From: Lachnoclostridium sp. UBA739 | Lineage (GTDB): Bacteria; Bacillota_A; Clostridia; Lachnospirales; Lachnospiraceae | Length of the DNA: 9,467 nt | Assembly (NCBI GenBank): GCA_002297865.1 | Contig: DBKX01000439.1 | Coordinates: forward strand, 2,680 to 12,146 | Direction of reading: 5' to 3' | Shown here: positions 6,607 through 9,467 of the stretch, one piece after another | How the letters are laid out: each line of letters opens with the position of its first letter | Position numbering within the stretch: position 1 is the stretch's first letter | Notes under the pieces: model-generated | What the model saw: the letters and a program-made list of their open reading frames with translations, nothing else | What the model was told of the DNA's origin: nothing | Database searches by the model: none | Program-made: the position numbers and the translations under genes

Positions 6607-7530
6607 ATGAAACATATTATAAGTCCATTAGATTTATCTCTAGAAGAACTTAATGAAATATTGGAAACCGCTGAAGAAATTATTAAAGATCCCAAGAAGT
6701 TTTCAGATGCATGCAAAGGGAAAAAATTAGCGACTTTATTTTATGAACCAAGTACAAGAACCCGCCTAAGTTTTGAAGCAGCAATGCTCAACATGGGAGG
6801 GAGTGTACTTGGTTTTTCTTCTGCCGATTCCAGTTCTGCTGCAAAAGGAGAAAGCGTAGCTGATACCATTCGTGTTATCTCCTGTTATGCTGATATCTGC
6901 GCTATGAGACATCCAAAAGAAGGAGCACCTTATGTTGCAGCACAGTATTCTTCCATTCCAGTAATCAATGCCGGAGATGGTGGTCACAATCATCCAACCC
7001 AGACATTAACCGATTTACTGACAATCAAAAATCTAAAGGGCAGGCTCGACAACCTGACAATTGGGTTTTGTGGTGATTTAAAATTTGGCCGTACTGTACA
7101 TTCCTTAATCAATGCAATGGTCCGTTACCCAAATGTAAAATTCATCATGATTTCACCAAACGAATTACGAATTCCAGAATACCTGCGGGAAGAAGTTCTT
7201 GACGAACACAACATTCCATATGAAGAAACACGTAACCTGGAGGAAGCCTTACCAAAGCTCGATATTCTTTATATGACTCGTGTACAAAAAGAGCGTTTCT
7301 TTAACGAAGAAGATTATATTCGTTTAAAAGACAGTTATATTTTAGATAAACAAAAAATGACTTACGCCAACAAAGATATGCTTGTATTACATCCACTGCC
7401 ACGTGTCAACGAGATTTCTGTTGAGGTAGACGCTGATCCAAGAGCAGTGTATTTCAAACAAGTTCAATACGGTGTATATGTACGAATGGCTTTAATTAAA
7501 AAATTATTGGAGGAGAACGAATCATGCTAA
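6607..7530 (+). CDS. pyrB: Aspartate carbamoyltransferase catalytic chain
   Basis: PyrB joins carbamoyl phosphate and L-aspartate to carbamoyl aspartate, the committed step of pyrimidine synthesis. The 307 residues match the normal length. The N-terminal carbamoyl phosphate domain has PSTRTR (48-53) and SSAAKGES (76-83, with Lys80 reaching the neighbouring subunit's site), Arg101, and HPTQTLTDL (129-137). The aspartate domain has Arg225 in MTRVQKER (223-230) and HPLPR (262-266), then the usual [13 protein letters not shown] (268-280) end. GGAGG at 6597-6601 lies 5 nt before the ATG at 6607; the in-frame TTG at 6595 overlaps that site and is not the start. The gene overlaps pyrI by 7 nt. As in Escherichia coli the partner gene for an allosteric holoenzyme (two PyrB trimers, three PyrI dimers) follows directly. 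Confidence 0.98.
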   Translation: MKHIISPLDLSLEELNEILETAEEIIKDPKKFSDACKGKKLATLFYEPSTRTRLSFEAAMLNMGGSVLGFSSADSSSAAKGESVADTIRVISCYADICAMRHPKEGAPYVAAQYSSIPVINAGDGGHNHPTQTLTDLLTIKNLKGRLDNLTIGFCGDLKFGRTVHSLINAMVRYPNVKFIMISPNELRIPEYLREEVLDEHNIPYEETRNLEEALPKLDILYMTRVQKERFFNEEDYIRLKDSYILDKQKMTYANKDMLVLHPLPRVNEISVEVDADPRAVYFKQVQYGVYVRMALIKKLLEENESC

Positions 7531-7949
7531 ATATCAGTGGATTAAATTCAGGTGTTGTAATCGACCATATTGAAGCGGGAAAAAGTATGGAAATCTATAA
7601 TTATTTAGACCTTGAACATATGGACTGCTCTGTTGCAATTATTAAAAATGCCAAAAGCAACTGCATGGGTAAAAAAGATATGATTAAAATTGAAGGTCCA
7701 ATTAACATTGATTTAGATATGATTGGAGTTCTAGATCCGAATATTACAATCAATATCATCAACGATGGCCGTATAGTAGAGAAAAGACATTTGAATCTTC
7801 CAAAAGAAGTTAAGAACATTATTAAATGCAAAAATCCTAGATGTATTACTTCCGTTGAACAGGAACTGCCACATCGATTTAAACTTACCAACAAGGAAAA
7901 AGGAATATATCGATGTGTGTATTGTGAGCAGTCATTTCGAGGAAAATAA
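7524..7949 (+). CDS. pyrI: Aspartate carbamoyltransferase regulatory chain
   Basis: PyrI binds CTP/UTP or ATP and transmits the signal to PyrB. Its 141 residues contain the N-terminal nucleotide-binding domain (about 1-95) with VVIDHIEAG (11-19), Lys55 in KDMIKIEG (51-58) and Lys87 in VEKRHLNLP (85-93), matching nucleotide contacts Lys60 and Lys94 of the E. coli chain. The C-terminal zinc domain has Cys102, Cys107, Cys131 and Cys134, with exactly the E. coli ligand spacing, and contacts PyrB. Translation starts at the ATG at 7524 inside the end of pyrB (ATGCTAA overlap), behind a GGAGGAG site, so the two chains are coupled. The presence of intact zinc and nucleotide sites suggests feedback-regulated ATCase. 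No pyrK/pyrD/pyrF follow; the operon ends here. Confidence 0.97.
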   Translation: MLNISGLNSGVVIDHIEAGKSMEIYNYLDLEHMDCSVAIIKNAKSNCMGKKDMIKIEGPINIDLDMIGVLDPNITINIINDGRIVEKRHLNLPKEVKNIIKCKNPRCITSVEQELPHRFKLTNKEKGIYRCVYCEQSFRGK

Positions 7950-7986
7950 ACTTTCTTAGTGTAATGAGAATTAGTTCTCTGCCTAA

Positions 7987-8046
7987 TTGCAGTTTTCTAG
8001 GCTGTATATTTTGTTACATTTATCTTACTAGACTAGAAAACTGCAA
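7987..8046. repeat. 14-bp perfect inverted repeat between convergent pyrI and queG
   Basis: TTGCAGTTTTCTAG (7987-8000) is repeated inverted as CTAGAAAACTGCAA (8033-8046), with a 32-nt spacer. Either strand's transcript could fold it, but neither arm is followed by a T-run, so it is not a standard intrinsic terminator. A short stem GCCTA (7981-7985) with TAGGC (7998-8002) uses part of the left arm and would compete, and GAGAA/TTCTC (7966-7970 with 7975-7979) forms another small hairpin. It probably blocks readthrough or protects the pyrBI 3' end; this is inference. Confidence 0.75.
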
Positions 8047-8061
8047 ATCTTATCACATTTC

Positions 8062-9039
8062 TTACTTTTTTGAGTTTAAACGCTCAATATATTCATTAAT
8101 ATACGGCGAATCTCCTTTTAAGTTTGAGATATCTTCTCCATTTCTCTCCATGTGAATCAACGCATTCCGTTTGATTACATTTTTCCCTCGCCAGCCGCAA
8201 GAGGTCATACTTACCTTCTCTTTAAAGAATTTATTATCCATCTGGGCAAATTGTTTGATTTCTCCATTCATATAATCTAATTCACCAAATTCCACAATAC
8301 CACTTTGTTCTGCTCTTTCGTTATAAGGACATTTTAGCTGACAGAAATCACATCCAAATACGTTCCCTTTCAACAATTTAATTTCCTTATCACTAATTTC
8401 TTTCTTTTGTGTAATATATGATAAACAAATATTTGGATTAATCTTATTCCTGTTAATGGATTTACTTGGGCATTCTCCGTAACAAATCCGACAATTCCCG
8501 CACTCCTCATATTCTTTTATCTGACTAAATGTTCGACAGTCCTTACAAGCAATGTACAAATCCGTTATAATTTCACCTAAGAAAACATAAGAACCGTACT
8601 TTTTTGTTATTAACATATTATTTCGCCCAATAAAACCAATTCCAGCAAGATAGGCAATATAGCGCTCTGGCAAAGTATTACTATCAACCAACGGAATTGC
8701 CTTACCTCCTAGACTCTCAATATATACACAGATTTTATCTAAGTACTTTCGCACCACTCTATGATAATCATATCGTTTCGTATAAATAGAAAAGCCATTC
8801 TCTGATGTGTTGTCACTGTTATAGTACGGAAATGCAATCGAGATTATGGTTTTTGCATCTTCCATATAATGCATTGGATTGATACGCTTTTCAATATCAT
8901 TTTCTTCAAATTCATTCTGTACATTCTTCTTCTGCCTATTAAGTAAGAAATCCTGCAGTTCGTCGAACCGCCTGCAGGAAATCATTCCAACTGTGTCTAA
9001 CCCAATCGAATGGCAGAAGTTAATTATGTTTTGTTTCAT
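8062..9039 (-). CDS. queG: Epoxyqueuosine reductase (short form)
   Basis: QueG performs the last step of queuosine synthesis, reducing epoxyqueuosine at tRNA position 34 with cobalamin and two [4Fe-4S] clusters. The 325 residues show the family pattern: YYNSDN (72-77), VDSNTLPER (118-126, with the expected catalytic Asp119), GIGFIGRNNMLI (133-144), GSYVFLGEI (149-157), then the double ferredoxin motif CGNCRICYGECP (180-191), Cys205, and GCDFCQLKCPYN (229-240). The tail holds only a short helical part (WRGKNVIKRNA), so the C-terminal HEAT-like repeats of longer QueG proteins (about 380 residues) are mostly absent. The ribosome site is weak (TTGGGG about 8 nt before the ATG at 9039). It is monocistronic and convergent with pyrBI. 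A generic 4Fe-4S double-cluster reductase is the only alternative and is unlikely. Confidence 0.93.
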   Translation of the reverse strand: MKQNIINFCHSIGLDTVGMISCRRFDELQDFLLNRQKKNVQNEFEENDIEKRINPMHYMEDAKTIISIAFPYYNSDNTSENGFSIYTKRYDYHRVVRKYLDKICVYIESLGGKAIPLVDSNTLPERYIAYLAGIGFIGRNNMLITKKYGSYVFLGEIITDLYIACKDCRTFSQIKEYEECGNCRICYGECPSKSINRNKINPNICLSYITQKKEISDKEIKLLKGNVFGCDFCQLKCPYNERAEQSGIVEFGELDYMNGEIKQFAQMDNKFFKEKVSMTSCGWRGKNVIKRNALIHMERNGEDISNLKGDSPYINEYIERLNSKK

Positions 9040-9064
9040 GATAATACCCCAATACTTTTTTCCT

Positions 9065-9093
9065 ATTGTATCATAACCAAATCATTTTTCCAA
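9065..9093 (-). promoter_or_regulatory. Predicted sigma-A promoter of queG
   Basis: On the minus strand TTGGAA (9088-9093) and TACAAT (9065-9070) are exactly 17 bp apart, about 25 bp ahead of the queG start codon, leaving a leader of roughly 20 nt. There is no room for a preQ1 riboswitch between this promoter and the gene. Confidence 0.65.
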
Positions 9094-9131
9094 TATCGCA
9101 AATATTTCTCTTTCCTGGTCAGAAACAAAAA

Positions 9132-9156
9132 ACGCGACAGTCTAAACTTATCGCGT
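9132..9156 (-). terminator. Intrinsic terminator of the small unknown gene
   Basis: ACGCGA (9132-9137) pairs with TCGCGT (9151-9156), with a possible inner AGT/ACT pair in the 13-nt loop. On the minus strand the stem is followed by six T residues, as expected for a terminator 45 bp after the stop codon at 9202. On the plus strand it is followed by only TTTT after a C, a weaker signal. Confidence 0.8.
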
Positions 9157-9201
9157 CTTTTCATTTCTATTTACTTGCGTTACACGTTGTTTTTTGTGAT
9201 C

Positions 9202-9432
9202 CTAAACGAATCTTGTAAATGAAATCAAATTTCCTTTTGAATACTTGCAGTAAATGTTTAAGATTCGCGTCACCACAACTGGATACTCTTCTTCTGGTGC
9301 ACCTACAATTACATGCTTCATATCATCTGTTATTTCTACGTGTTCAATATGTGCAACTTCCTTTGCATCATTTAAAATAGATTCTTTCACTTTTTCATCA
9401 ATCTTTTTGTCAAAAACATATTCCCGCATCAT
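9202..9432 (-). CDS. Small protein of unknown function
   Basis: I do not recognise this 76-residue protein. It starts with MMREYVFDKKIDEKV; a helix is likely at about 9-26, followed by two probable strands (VEITDDM, 32-38; HVIVGA, 40-45) and a further helix or strand around 50-63 (YPVVVTRILNIYC). It is soluble, charged and has one Cys (62). There is no signal peptide, membrane segment or recognised metal motif. The ATG at 9432 has an AAGGA site 6 nt upstream; the adjacent ATG at 9429 is equally usable. A good terminator follows, and coding-like composition plus a ribosome site support a real gene. Upstream context is outside the window, so it could be the last gene of an operon. It does not share a promoter with queG. 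Confidence 0.7.
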   Translation of the reverse strand: MMREYVFDKKIDEKVKESILNDAKEVAHIEHVEITDDMKHVIVGAPEEEYPVVVTRILNIYCKYSKGNLISFTRFV

Positions 9433-9467
9433 CTTGATTCCTTCTTTCTTGTAATTGAGTTTTTATA

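Noticed and set aside
6525..6716. Minus-strand open frame over the pyrB promoter and start
   Set aside because: It is antisense to the pyrB 5' end, covers a strong plus-strand promoter and ribosome site, and has no recognisable content.
7964..8155. Small plus-strand gene after pyrI
   Set aside because: It begins in the inverted-repeat region and runs antisense into queG; it has no ribosome site and a low-complexity, hydrophobic translation.
9010..9222. Plus-strand open frame across the queG promoter
   Set aside because: It spans the queG start, promoter and the small gene's terminator on the opposite strand, so it is not credible.

Overview
The window looks like a chromosomal, low-GC stretch from an anaerobic, spore-forming Firmicute, most likely a Lachnospiraceae/Clostridia member. 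The support is an AT-rich sequence with GGAGG-type ribosome binding sites and 17-bp-spaced sigma-A promoters, a small clostridial-type [4Fe-4S] ferredoxin, an unfused pyrB-pyrI pair, a cobalamin/Fe-S QueG, a leaderless CwlC-like amidase and a GH1 beta-glucosidase. The species is a guess: Clostridium (Lachnoclostridium) phytofermentans or a relative would fit.

Layout. From 1 to 1837 three minus-strand genes stand in tandem (transcribed amidase, then mnmM, then folD): folD (3' end outside the window), a YtqB/MnmM-type tRNA methyltransferase and a single-domain N-acetylmuramoyl-L-alanine amidase. Each has its own plausible promoter and no clear terminator separates them. A small ferredoxin gene (1958-2149, +) diverges from the amidase and ends at a bidirectional terminator. 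That terminator also closes the opposing pair of hydratase (aconitase superfamily, YbhJ-like) and DUF4870/Tic20-like membrane protein (4916 down to 2211, -), which are 15 bp apart and probably translationally coupled. Upstream of that pair a GH1 beta-glucosidase (5044-6399, -) ends at a 15-bp perfect hairpin. The pyrBI operon (6607-7949, +) diverges from it, encoding the catalytic and regulatory chains of aspartate transcarbamoylase. queG (8062-9039, -) converges on pyrBI, with a long inverted repeat between them. A small unrecognised minus-strand gene (9202-9432) with its own terminator closes the window.

How the genes work together. Most are housekeeping functions placed side by side rather than a pathway: one-carbon metabolism (FolD), pyrimidine synthesis (PyrBI), wobble-position tRNA modification (MnmM-like and QueG), cell-wall hydrolysis, electron transfer and beta-glucoside use. 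The only tight functional units are pyrB-pyrI (7-nt overlap) and hydratase-DUF4870. I see no mobile element, CRISPR array, tRNA, rRNA or defence/phage module, and no gap above 300 bases without a gene. I found no new multi-gene system. The points most worth a second look are the altered active site of the aconitase-like hydratase, a sigma-K-like promoter in front of the leaderless amidase, the repeats in the pyrB promoter and the inverted repeat between pyrI and queG.
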